Assembly (NCBI RefSeq): GCF_050908995.1
Contig: NC_135120.1
Span: 14,583,433 to 14,647,432, forward strand
Length of the DNA stretch: 64,000 nucleotides
Origin: Andrena cerasifolii
Taxonomy: Eukaryota > Arthropoda > Insecta > Hymenoptera > Andrenidae
Reading direction: 5' to 3'
Shown here piece after piece: positions 13,101 through 24,700 of this stretch. Every line of letters begins with the position of its first letter. Positions within the stretch are counted from its first letter, which is position 1. The notes beneath the pieces were generated by a model. That model searched no databases, was not told the DNA's origin, and saw nothing but the letters and a program-made list of their open reading frames with translations. The position numbers and the translations under genes are program-made.

Positions 13101-14586
13101 GGTAATTATAGAGACACCGGCGGATTTCATTGGCTTTTCGCGATACGCGCCGGATATTACGTGTTTGAATTAACGCTGGGCTTTCGGGGTACGTCGCGCA
13201 AGTAAATCGGCCCCTCGATTGGCTCGATAACGCGACCTCCAAGTCTGACAAGTCGCTACGGATATTTAACAGCGGTGTCGTAGGCCGGTTTTGAAAGAAA
13301 TCGTGGGAGGAGCCTCGCTCCTTCGTGGTTTATTAAGCGATGCGCGGTTGGTAGCACTTTCGCGACACGGCACAGCTGGTAAATTGCTGGAAAGGGACAC
13401 GATCGCTATAGCTAGGAATGGGAGTTCGGTGTTAGTCGCGGGTAATCGTGAGTCAACGTACACGGCTCGTTAAATCGTCGAGACAATCGACACGTTTTAA
13501 CTGGCTACTTTTCTCGTTGGGCCGACTACCTAGAACTTTTACGACGCATTCTTTTGCTTCTTGCGATAGTTAGTCACTGTGATCGAGCAATTAAGTTAGA
13601 TACGCAGAATTAAGCACAAAGTACTGACGAAAGAAAGTCACGATTGGAACGAGCGCGTTTCTTATGGGATCGGACTCGAGACACGCTTCGAGCTATTCTG
13701 CTAAAACGAGACTGATAGCCCATTAGTAGCTCCACGATCTTGTTCGCACTGATCGTTTCCTTATAAGAAATATAAAACATGGAACGAGTACAGTTTACTC
13801 GACACTGCGTCGGCGGCACGCACATTCGCCGAAAGTTTCTCATCTACGAATGCTTAAATATTCAGGCTGCAGTAATACGGGTCACACGTTCGACCTTCGC
13901 ATAAATCGGCGATAGTGCGGATATCAACAGCGCTCCAATCGTACGGCCATAGGCTCGACCGGTATCGTTATCGTTTACGTACCCGTCGTAGTTTTCTCTT
14001 GAATGTTAATTAACTGAATAAAGCGCGGACGTTTATCGGTGCCACGCGCTAAACCGCTCCCACCCCGGGCACACCGGCATTATGAAGTCGTAAGCGACAC
14101 TATCGTGTTTGTGGGTATCGATGAACCGTGTAATTTCGTTAATGCGCGGCTCTCGGTGTGCGCGAAATCCTCTTAGCACGGGGCGCAGCGCGCCTCGGTA
14201 CTTGACCGTGTCCCGATAACGATCGCAAGCGAAAGAAATCACGGTGACCGCGTGGTTAAGGATCTTAACGGTGATTACGCGAGATCCGCGATAAGTTCGT
14301 TCGTGACTTGCTCGCGCTGCGCCACGTCCGGTGGGCCTCTCCTCCTCCTTCCCAAGCCGGGCGTATAGGTGCCTTTGTACAGCTGCCGCGTGTAGGACTT
14401 GTTTATTTTCCTTTTCACGAATTCCATACACACGCACGCCCGCCGTGCTCCACCGACATCGTTCTCTACGTGGAGACTTAAAAGTAACGCGATAAAATTT
14501 ACGAACGTAATTGCGGGAATTGCAACAAGTCAGCTGGGAGACAGTTTCCTTCTTCAAGTACATACACGATAAACAATCATTGCTTA
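10140..14586. other. CpG-rich upstream region, no coding sequence recognised
   Basis: From about 10.4 to 13.2 kb the DNA is rich in CpG, with overlapping open frames on both strands that are a by-product of GC content. The promoter-like site near 12388 is the only specific signal. A T20 run lies at 14587-14606. Confidence 0.5.
12388..12421 (+). promoter_or_regulatory. candidate initiator + DPE core promoter
   Basis: GCAGTC has its A at 12388 (initiator consensus TCAGTY, one mismatch). Exactly 28-34 bases on lies GGTCGTG (12415-12421), a perfect match to the fly DPE RGWCGTG, overlapping GCGGTCG, which fits the pause-button consensus KCGRWCG. The surrounding 11-13 kb stretch is CpG-rich. It is about 6.4 kb upstream of the groucho start codon. 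A possible first-exon donor is CAG|gtattt at 12659 and a possible acceptor ends at 18724. No transcript evidence. Confidence 0.35.
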
Positions 14587-14744
14587 TTTTTTTTTTTTTT
14601 TTTTTTATTTTAAATCTCATAAGAGATTTATTAAAACAGTATTACAGGAAATGCACAGTATTTAAGGGAGGAAACATAGAAAGAAAAAAAAACCAAAGAT
14701 ATCAGTATGTACATACAGAAGTATACAGTAAGATTAATCATTGC

Positions 14745-14920
14745 TTATTCATCTGATTCTATCAAAATCTTCTTCTTCGCTTTCTTTACTTTTGCCTTCA
14801 TACTTTTTTTTCTCCTTTTTGGATTGTTCTGTTGTTCGTTTTGAGCATCCTTTCCCGGTGTGTCAGGAAATAGCATGTTTGTTTTATCATCCTTTAGAGC
14901 GGAGTAAGTAGTAACGTGTT
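14745..14920 (-). pseudogene. pogo-like transposase C-terminal tail, remnant
   Basis: On the minus strand an open frame ends in TAA at 14745-14747. It reads through YSALKDDKTNMLFPDTPGKD and a Gln/Asn stretch into a very Lys-rich tail (KRRKKSMKAKVKKAKKK), ending ESDE. The F-P-D-T-P-x-K-x-A motif and the basic/acidic end resemble the C-termini of pogo/jerky-like DDE transposases in arthropods. Only this tail survives. It sits beside several transposon-end motifs at 14917-15857. Confidence 0.5.
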
Positions 14921-15857
14921 ACAATTTACTCCGAGCTTGAATTTTTGCGTTTTATCTCAGCAAACGAGAAACTAAACATGGAATTACTAAAATGCGTACA
15001 CATTATAATAAACCAATGTGTACTGATTCGTTTGCGACAAAGAAGCAACAATTCAAACAGTTTCTAATGACGGTTAATTGAAATAAAAGTGCTAAAACAA
15101 AATTTACTTACGTGCTGTATATACTACAATTCTGAGCTATAACCACAAAATGAATACATAACGCTAGTTTGTGTCACTAAAAACGATGATGCTAATATTG
15201 TCAAGCAGCTCTCGCATGCTGTGGGTTACCAGATTTGTCGTTCAAAAGATTTTACTTATGTTACAATTTACACCGTGTTACAACATACCCCGGTCTCCCC
15301 TACACTGTGAATTAGGGTGGAGCGATACTATATAGGCGAAAATTTAAATTTGAATTTTCAGTTGGCCTGGGTGCGGGATAGTTGTCTTTTGATTAACCAA
15401 AAACTGTAAATAAATTTTGGAAAATATTCATGTCTGCAGGTTCCTTTTTCTCCTAAAAATGATTATATAATCATACTTTATAGGCGAAAATTCAAATTTA
15501 AATTTTCCGCTCCGCCCTATTGTTTAACTCATGTACATCAAATGTTTCATAATGATCTGTGTTTTCATTTATATATTTTTTAGAAATGTTTATTTGTGTT
15601 CATATTTGCATTTAAATAAGTAAAACAGATGTGTTATAATTTACCCCGGACTGGGCCACACTGTAACAAAGGTTCAGATTTGTTTAAGATGAAGCTAGAT
15701 GCCTAAGTGTCCAAGATTTTGTCGCGTGTTTACACTCAATGAGTTCGCCACATATGTAAGTAGTAAGTCACGCAAATTATTTCCTGATTGAGGAAAACAC
15801 TTTCGAGAAAAAAAACCGTGAAAACTTTTGTTGTTACAATCTGCCCCGGCTCCCCTA
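14917..15857. mobile_element. decayed pogo-like element with repeated end motifs
   Basis: A motif close to gttacaatttaccccgg occurs in the same orientation at about 14917, 15259, 15280, 15628 and 15833. The copies at about 15280 and 15833 run on into gtctcccctac and ctcccctat. This resembles the termini of TA-inserting pogo/Tc1-type elements, but I found no matching opposite end, so boundaries are uncertain. The region may be stacked or partial copies. A complete small element (15315-15517) is inserted within it. Confidence 0.55.
15315..15517. mobile_element. 203-bp MITE with TA duplication, nested in pogo-like remnant
   Basis: The left end GGGTGGAGCG pairs with the right end CGCTCCGCCC. A subterminal block of mixed aaatttaaatttgaattt is also inverted on the other side. 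TA flanks both ends (15313-15314 and 15518-15519). No coding content. Confidence 0.82.
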
Positions 15858-15870
15858 TACATACATACAC

Positions 15871-18747
15871 TTACACAGACCGGAGTCGAATTCGGAGTGC
15901 TGTATAGAAAATTGGTTACGCGTGCACCGAAGAATCGGATCCATTTGCAAATTTTATTTCACATTCTTCACTGATTTCCTGACATCGAATCAATTCATTC
16001 CACTGTGTTTTCTGTTGGTATTTAGTGTTGCTGGCTTCACTATTGCAGGTGGCGAGGCTTCGATCGCCTGGATCCCGCCCCTGTCGTTGATCCAGCATTC
16101 GTAAGCTGTGCCGTTGAATTTTTCGTCGTGTACAGCCAACACGTATTATGTATCGATACACGAGCGGGCGATAAAGGCTCGGCGCGTTAAACCGCTGAAA
16201 GTTTTCATCGGCCCCGTCGCGCTCGTTTATTGCAAATTGATGGAAATGACTGTTCGAATTCGACAGGGAGTTTTTCGCGTACGCCCGCTCCATTACACAT
16301 CGCCTGTGAAATATATTATCCGAGGAGAATGGACTGTTAACAGAGTTACGTGACTCCATTTTCACGTTACACGAAACATCATCCAGCGTTACAAAGAGCC
16401 CGTAATGACACCCGTTACGCGCGTGCAATCGTGTTTCCCGATGACAACGGGCAAGTGGCAGCGACTATAATAAAACTTTTCGCTCCGAGCGAAAGCTCTC
16501 TGCACTTTTTACGGTGGCCGTTGATTCAAGTTAAACAATATTGCGCAGGCACTGTGACGTTCGAGCGCTTTCATTTTAAATTCGAACGTACAGCCGGCGA
16601 AAAGTCGCAGTTGATTATCAGCAGCGAACGAAGCTCCGCCTTGCGCCCTACGAATTCGCTTCGCGTAGCCAATTCGTTATTTGAAAATTACTCGGAGACT
16701 GCCCGAACTACAGCTTTAATGCCGCGCAATTAGCAACTTGCGTATCGTTGCGCGAGCTTTTGTCTTCGCCGTTACTATTTCGCGCGGAACGTTAACGCGC
16801 CGAAGACAGGCCACGAGGTTTCTCGGCGCGCTTTGCAAATTGAACGCTAGGGACGAGTCGCGTGATTTTATTATCGTGGTAGATTGCTTGTTACGCGTGG
16901 GGTGTCGAAAGTCAGGGCCTAAGATTATCAACGGTGGCGGAATTAACGGGCGGTCGATGAACAGTTGCCGCTTGGGCCCCTGCCCGGATAGCCTCCCAGC
17001 GTCCCATATCCAAACAAAAAAAATACGACTTTATCCAAACACTATATTTTCTTTCTGTACTACCCTTAGCCCGATTTAATAAACTACCTCTTCATTTTCC
17101 CGAAAAGAATGGGAAGGTTTGCCACCTGCAATTTTTTTCTTTAATCAGCCACAGACTGTTAATGCGTTTATTAGTGGAAATCGGTGTTCGTGAATTCTAT
17201 CGGTAGATTTCGGTCAGTGTTTATAGCGACATTTATCTTGTTCTATGCGTTGCACACTTGAGAACGTCTCGGATTGCAAATCGTTGATGCACCAAAATAA
17301 TCTGCACGCCAACAGTTAATAATGTCGGTAAGCAGTTTGTTAACGCATCGAATCAATTTGCTTTGTCGATTGTTTATTAGTTTTTCGTCGTTCGCTTGTT
17401 ATTATCGACAATACATTTCATCGTTTCACGCATTGCCAACTAATGGGCAGTGTAAAGGGCTCGACGGGAATTAACTATTTGAAAGGGAGGCTGTTAATTG
17501 AAAAAGAGCTTGAAAAATGCGACGCAGTTTTCTGTACGTGACGTCGCGCTCACACGGGAGCTTTGCGTTTGGTTTACACAAGAGGCCGAACGTACCTACT
17601 TCTTTCTCGTTTCCTATTTTTCTTTTCTGGGCCCCTATTTTTCCCCCCCCGTTCTTTGTCCTCCCGCGGAGACACGGCTCAGAGATTAGGATAGATATCG
17701 CTGGCACGGCGACGAAGCATAGTTTACGCGGCTCATAAATCGAGCGATAAATCGATCGGTCGGATTCGCGGAACCGCGTGCACACGCAACGAGGGCAAAT
17801 AAATTATTTTCAAAAATCAATACGCGTCGCGTCGGTGGGATTTACCCCGATTTCCGCGGAAACCGAAAATGGAAGCTTTGTGTTCTTCGCTTTTAAGCCT
17901 CGAAATAAGCTTATTGTTATTTTCCGCGTGGAAGTTCGATAAGCGAGATCGCGTTATTGGGGCTCGTTAAAAATCTCGGTGCTATATATTTCCCACGGGT
18001 TAACCACTGAATAACTTCGACCTCTTTTTACTTCGCCACACTGCGACACGGAAACTTCACTTGTTACGTAAGAAACGGCGTTCTCTGTTTAACACCGGCA
18101 AAATCATATTAAGCTCGAGAGAAATTTTGTTGCTTCTCTGAACAAACAGAGCGAAACTTTAGCCACATAATTGGCAGAATTAGCCGCTCTGGCTTCACTC
18201 AAGAATTGCAGGTAGAATGCTACATCAACGAAGCAGGTGGCTGCGAAACGGTAGAATCTAAAATCATTGTTAATGTATTACCGCCAATTAGCCCAACAGT
18301 GGCCCGGACCTGAGGCACACAAAGTCCTGGGTAGACTCGTATAATTCGTGAGATACGTTTTAAGGGAACATTATGTTAACAATTAACTTTAGCCCCGGCA
18401 ATGGAGGATTAAGACCCAACTCGTCTCGCAGCGACCAATTCCTCGAACGGTACCTACCTAATATTAACGCCAGAAAGAGCGCCGTTGCGACGACGCCTGT
18501 CGAAAGTACAGTAGACAAGCTCGCGAGACGCCGCAGTTTCGGTCTAAGTAACAAATCGTGTCGTGTTATAATTACAGCCAGTGGGAGGATCTCGATGGTG
18601 TGCGCCGAGGGAAGGCCGCTGGCGTATCTCCAAGATCCTGAGAATGTTACCGCAAAGATCGGCCCGGGGAATGGATCGTGAAGTGACCGTGTACAAAGGA
18701 CATTGCGGACACGTGTGATTCCAGCCAAGTATTTAGCCACAATTAAG
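15871..18747. other. region just upstream of the groucho start codon, no gene recognised
   Basis: No transposon ends and no recognisable exon. The last bases before the ATG contain a possible 3' splice site (gattccag, ending 18724). No TATA box is evident next to the start codon. Confidence 0.5.
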
Positions 18748-18783
18748 ATGTACCCCGCGCCGGCGAGACACCCAGCCGCTGCC
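18748..18783 (+). CDS. gro: groucho coding exon 1 (start codon exon)
   Basis: The exon encodes MYPAPARHPAAA and ends in GCC followed by gtgagt, phase 0. It is very close to the fly Groucho start (MYPSPVRHPAAG), and a very short first coding exon is usual in the TLE family. The ATG context is aattaagATG, with purines at -3 and -1. A possible acceptor (gattccag) ends at 18724, so the 5' UTR may be split with an upstream non-coding exon. The phase joins correctly to exon 2 at 33835. Confidence 0.88.
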
Positions 18784-21700
18784 GTGAGTACTCATTAAAA
18801 TAGACACCGCTCCCTTCCCCGTCCCTTTTCCTTTCCGCGGCGTGAAAGTCCTCGAAAAACGCCGCGCGACCGGCCGGGAAGGTAGCCCTCGCCGCTGTGG
18901 TAATAAAAATTACGAGTGGCGCGCGGTGCGTTACCCGACGCGACTTCAGAAACCTGGCCAATTTTTATGGTGTCCGTTGTGGTCTCGGCGCGTACCCAGG
19001 GGCTCGCTAATCTTTGTAATTTTCCTCTCTGTAGGTAATTCCCGCGACTTACGGTTCGCCGCGCAGCGCGCACCGTAAAGAGGAGTGTTTACACGAGCGC
19101 GTTGTCTACCGCGAGTCCAGAGTAAAGATGAATTATTTGATTAGGATCTTCTATATTTAGCGCCGAGTGGGAGGCCTCTCGTAAATCGTGCACGCCCGGC
19201 GTGGAAGGGAATCATGATTTATTGTCCGCGAACTTTGAATTCTATTTACTTTTTCAATGCCGAGTGGGTATGTATCACGGCGAAACTGGCAGAGAGCCGC
19301 CTCGACCGCTCACGCTGCCAGAGAATAGGAAGCCGCGTCCGTGTTCTTTCGAGCTTTCAGCTTCTCTTTTCAAAGTAGTTATCCCGCGAGTTGTCCCAAC
19401 ACCAGCCCGGCGCCCCACGTTATGTCTCTGTCCCCCTCTCGGCAGCCCACTTACAGGGTGCTTGCAATTTTAACCCTTCAGCTGCGGCGCACTTCAAATG
19501 GAAATTGACCGCTGCGTGCTTATTCATAGCCCCGCGCTGGCAGCTGTGATAAGACGGAGAAAGCGCAGAACGTGAAAGATAATCTACATATCCAGGACTA
19601 GAAATATACACCAGCGGACAAGAAAGTTATCATTTTCTCGATTTGTTTCGTCTCTGTTATTTTTTAGCATACGTTTGGAACTGTGGTATGTTTAATATGG
19701 ATATTCTCATGGAGAATTTAAAGCTGTATAGAAGCAAGTTAAAGTTGAGTTTTATTAGAACGTAAAAGTGCCGAATTTTATATATTATAAATAAGTTTTC
19801 AGGTTTTGACCACGAAAATTGATATAGTTCTTCAATTGACATTTGTATTAAATTTGTAAAATTAAAAAATTTCATTTCTGTAGTTTTGGCCATAAAATCG
19901 CAGAATTTCCCCACTGTGCAACGTTTGGTAAATTTTTAGGTTGGCCTAAAAACAAATGGTGCCCCGCAGAATATTAAGATTTTTTTTATTACTGTTCAAG
20001 GGTGGTCACTTTTTGTCGGTTTTAAAAGTGCGTTGTCTTGTTTAATGTCATCTAGGGTTTTTGCTTGAACAAATTTAACTGTAACTGGGTTTTGTATAGC
20101 TCTTAATTCTCTATCAAAATATATTGGGCACGTGCTGAGTTGACGTTGAAAAGTAATAGAAGTGGAGTGGATCGAAAAAACGGTAACATTTTGTCCGCTA
20201 CTGTAGGCGAAGGTTAAATTCGATTTATTCGTTACTCGAGCACCTGCACAATTAAACTATTAAGAGTAGATACTATTACAGTACATTACCCCTCTGTGAA
20301 TTTTTTTGGTAACGCAACAAGTAATTTTCCAACGCTGTCTGCCGAAAACTCTATAATATCGCGTGAGCACAGCTGCTTGTAAATATCGTCTGTTGGCGCG
20401 AATTTTCGTCACTTTTTTTCGGTTCACGGTTAAGCCGGCCCCGGTCTTAAGACAAAAGGAAACCGAATGGCGGTTACGTAGCTTCCATAAGAAAGGATCG
20501 GCACAGAGAGTAATATAATTGCGCGGGAGGGGGTGCGGGCGGGGAAGAGGGGCGGGAGGTGAGGGGCATCGTAGAAAAAGCATTCTCCTTTATGCAGAGG
20601 CGCGTTACACGGCCGACTTTAGATTTTCATTTTCTTACTGCAAATAATTCCACTATTCAAAGAATGCTTTGCCACCCGCCTCCCGCCGCCACTCTTTTTA
20701 CCTTTTCCGCCCCGCCGTTATAATTTCACGCGTCACATAAGCTCAAAGTCCTTTATGCGAAACGAGACCACACCGGGGGAATTCGCTGACACAGGTCCAG
20801 GAGGAGGAAGGGAGAATAAGGGGGAGGGGCCTGGAAATTGTAGAGATTATTTATAGAGGGAGTGGGAGAAAGAGAGGGAAGTGCAAGTCTACGTACAACA
20901 ATTGCCGTTCGCAGAAGAAGCGACCACCGGGCTGATATTATGTTGGTACACTCGACGGTTATTTGCTCATTGGCGCTAATGTGGCGCCGTTCAAGGGGCA
21001 CCGGAGCTCTCCGATAATTTTTCACGCGGGGATTCTTAAAGCGTTAAGATCGTTCCGGTAATAACGGGCGGTTTATTCTATTGGCGGTGGTCGGGTGTGT
21101 GCGCGTCGTTATCGATTCGATACCGACGGAGGGAAATTAACCCTGTCGCGCGAGCGAGTTTGATTTAATCAGCAGCGTTTGGTAGCTCGGGGAAGATTCT
21201 GCTAATTATTTCGATGATGCCCGACGATTGATGCGCGGCGGGGTTAATGATAATTAATTAGTTACATCTGGCGGCAGTGTATCGATCGCGGATCGATTGT
21301 AAAAGGTCTGAGCACAGTTGGTCACCGAAGGTTACTTCATCGAGTGTGAATCAGAACAGGCGCGAGCTCCACCTTCGCGCCTGGCCGTGGATAATTGATT
21401 TCGCGTTCGCCGCGGGATCGATAGATGCTTCGCGGGTTCGTAATAGAAGTGAACGCACTCCTAAGCGCTAAGGACTGACCCATTCTCTACACTTGGCAAC
21501 CGAACAAATGATGGGATGCCTACGACTATTGTGCTCGTAATTCTGTAACCCGAGCCACCGCGCAGAGGAGAAAGATAAAAGGAGTCGCTAGATGAAGCAT
21601 CGCTGTTCGTTACATTGTTCAGGGTTTGTTAGAAGCTGTTCTTTCCTTCTTTTTTTAAATTCTATTCCTGCCACTCGAGAGACAAGTGCGTAAATACGCG

Positions 21701-24700
21701 GTCCGTGGAGAAGAATTTATGGAACAGAGTGATACCGTTTGTTACGGAGTGATAGGTCGTCTTATTGAATAAGTGATAAGCTTGAGATTATGGTAAGGAC
21801 ACATGCCCTCTGCGTAGTATAACAGTCTTATCAATTACATATGCACATATTTGCTATGCATAGACGAAGGGAAGAAAGAAAGAGGAACGTTGCGCCGTAA
21901 CTAAAAGTCTTGTAACCTCTTTGCAAATACACCGCCGCTGACTTCTATCGTGCATTACACTATTGCAGTAAAGAACAAAGGGGCGCTGCTTTGCTTCCGT
22001 CTCTCCTCCTTCTCTTTTAGTCTTTTCCTACTACTTCATGCCTGCCTCATTCTCTCTGCCTCTCCCTCTCTATATCCTTTACTTATTCGTTCGCATTCTG
22101 TCCGCACACACAACCGTTTGCATCGTTTATGCTGTTTGTACGCGAGGGTCCACGGTTTTCCTGTCTCTCCTCTTATTAAAGTATTTGACGCTGTGATCTC
22201 GTTGAACACTCCCTCGATGGTAGTCGGGAAGAAAAATTCTGAAACTGATTAGGTTCCACTGAAACACTTGCTCCGCAGATGTGTATCAACTCTCACTTGC
22301 TTCTTTCGACGAGCACTAAAATCAAGTTCGCATACTCACCGTTCGTAAGAATCGAAGCATTCGATCGACTCTCGATCGAGCGCTGTTCCCTCTCGAAAGG
22401 AAGTTGTACGAAAAACCGTGGCAGTTAACAGCCTCGGACGGGAAGTGAAATTGCAACGGAAAAATGATAGTCCGCCGCGAGTTTTTCCAGCGCGGAGGGT
22501 GCGGGATGGCTGTGGGTGGATCGCGAGGGGTGGGATACGCCGATGACAATCGCTGATCAAATTGCACGACGGCTAATTGTTCGTCGAGTTGTCCCGTCCG
22601 AATTGGAACGAGGAGGGAAAATTGAAATGCTCGCCGGAGGGTCCACTTGATTCTGAAATAGAAAAAGTTATACTAGGCGGCCGATCGGTAACAATGCACG
22701 ACAATGACGAATCTATACTTTCTAGGTGCAACTTGTGGACGCTGTTTTCCCCGTTCAAACATGCTTCTCGATATGTTTACTCTTGCACTTTAAAACTCAT
22801 CGCTAACTTCAGGCCCAGCCCTCGGAAGCCACTTAGCGTCTGCTCCGAAAGCGAAAGAACGATTCCTCCCCTCATTACCGAAGATCGAGGTTTCGTTCTG
22901 CTTTCGCGGTTAATTGGCGTAATTTTCAATAGCATTTCTTGTGCTAATCGCTTCATTGATTTCAAACTCAGCTTACGTAGAGCGACTCTTTTCTTGGCGT
23001 ACAAACCACCGTTCGGAATGCTTTCATGGCCACTGTCCTGGTTTAGATCTACGTTTTCTCCTTTGTAAGTAGTTCATTTTTCACCTTCTGCTGCTACTTC
23101 TTTTAAAGAAAAGAATGCTGGTTGTTGTGCTAAGGAAACGCAGTAATTTAAAATTCTCTTGGTCGATGGGATCTCTACTTAACCCACTTTATTCGAGCAT
23201 AGGTAACGAACAACCGATGCTCGGTACAGAATATTGTCTCCTGCAATTTATTTTGAGAAATTATTTACTATATCTTCGTCCCCACGTTCCACTTCCTTGC
23301 AGAGTACCTACTGAAAATCGTGCAGGTAAAGTTTTCCCGGCGTGTGGAACGTTCAGTCGCGTAGCTAGCGCGGAAATATCCAAAAATTCTTACGACTTCG
23401 TGGCACAGGGGGCTCGTAATTCTGCTTCAACGCGCAGCTTACGATCGATCGACCGCGATACACTTCCCAAAAGTCCAACGTGCCCCGTTACATTCGGCAT
23501 ATGGTACCTACACATTTTTTCCTCTTTTGCCAAATATATATTATGGAACATATTTCGCAGCGTTTCCATTTGGGACGCACGGTAGGTAATTTCGCGTTCG
23601 TTTACAGGAGCCATCCATGTGCACTCGTGCCATAGCGTCACTCGCATCTTTATTTAATTCGTAAATAACGCAATGTTAAATAGAATCGAACAGGCGCGCG
23701 TAAATTTTTCTGTTCCCTCGACGTCGAAAAATATTGTTTTTAGCTGCAGGGAGTTTTATTGCTTTTTTTCAAGCCGCCCCGTATGTGCTTACTTCGATGT
23801 TAATATTTATGGCAAGAATAATATATTTGTAACGTTAATAACGTCGTAATTAAAGCGGGCAGAAATTTTCATTATTTGTTGCAATATCACCAACAACGCC
23901 GTTGCTCTGCGTTATTTGGCGACGGATATTTGCCTGATAGAATGATTGGAAAAATTGAGATGCAAAAGTCGGTGGAAGCCAGTAGGGTACTATCGCTGCG
24001 AATACCATAAATATCGCGAGCTCTCTTCTTGGAGCAGGGAAGCGACGCGGTCTGCTGTGCACGGGCGCACGAATAAAAACGATCGTGCTGCTCGATGAAA
24101 AGCGCTTGGAGTGATTAATCGCGGGGATTAATTAATCGCAGACGGGGCAAGAAACCGCACGATTTCGTTGATTAACCCGTCGCTGGTGGATACGTTGGAT
24201 GCGTCGCTTCGCGAAATCGTAATCAGACGAATGGTCTTTTTCATCGTCGAACGATGGACGAATGATAGACGATACTTTGAGGGGATTTCTGTTCATCCTC
24301 TGTCGCTCCATTGTTCAGCATCTGGCAGAAACGTTCGCCGAACTTTGTATCCATACACGAGAATTATTCAGCAGTCGATTCTATTCCCTATGCATGCCCT
24401 GTCCGTTTTCTTGACTAACATTTTCCAGCACACCCATGATACTCTGAAAGGAAGATTTCGACTTCGGGTAGACGAGCCATTTGAATTGCCTCGAGTCACT
24501 GGAGTTATTCAAGTTTCCCTCGATACGAAACTAGATTGAGTTTATTAAAATCTTTAGTTATCTTTCCAGTTATCTAGTTAAATTGTCGTGGATGAGTCAG
24601 TGTTCAGCCACTTACGCGATCGTCGTCTAAGGCCTCGTTCTGGCGTTTTAATGGATTCGCTAGGCACACCCCATAGACTCGACGTCAATTGAAAAGCGAT

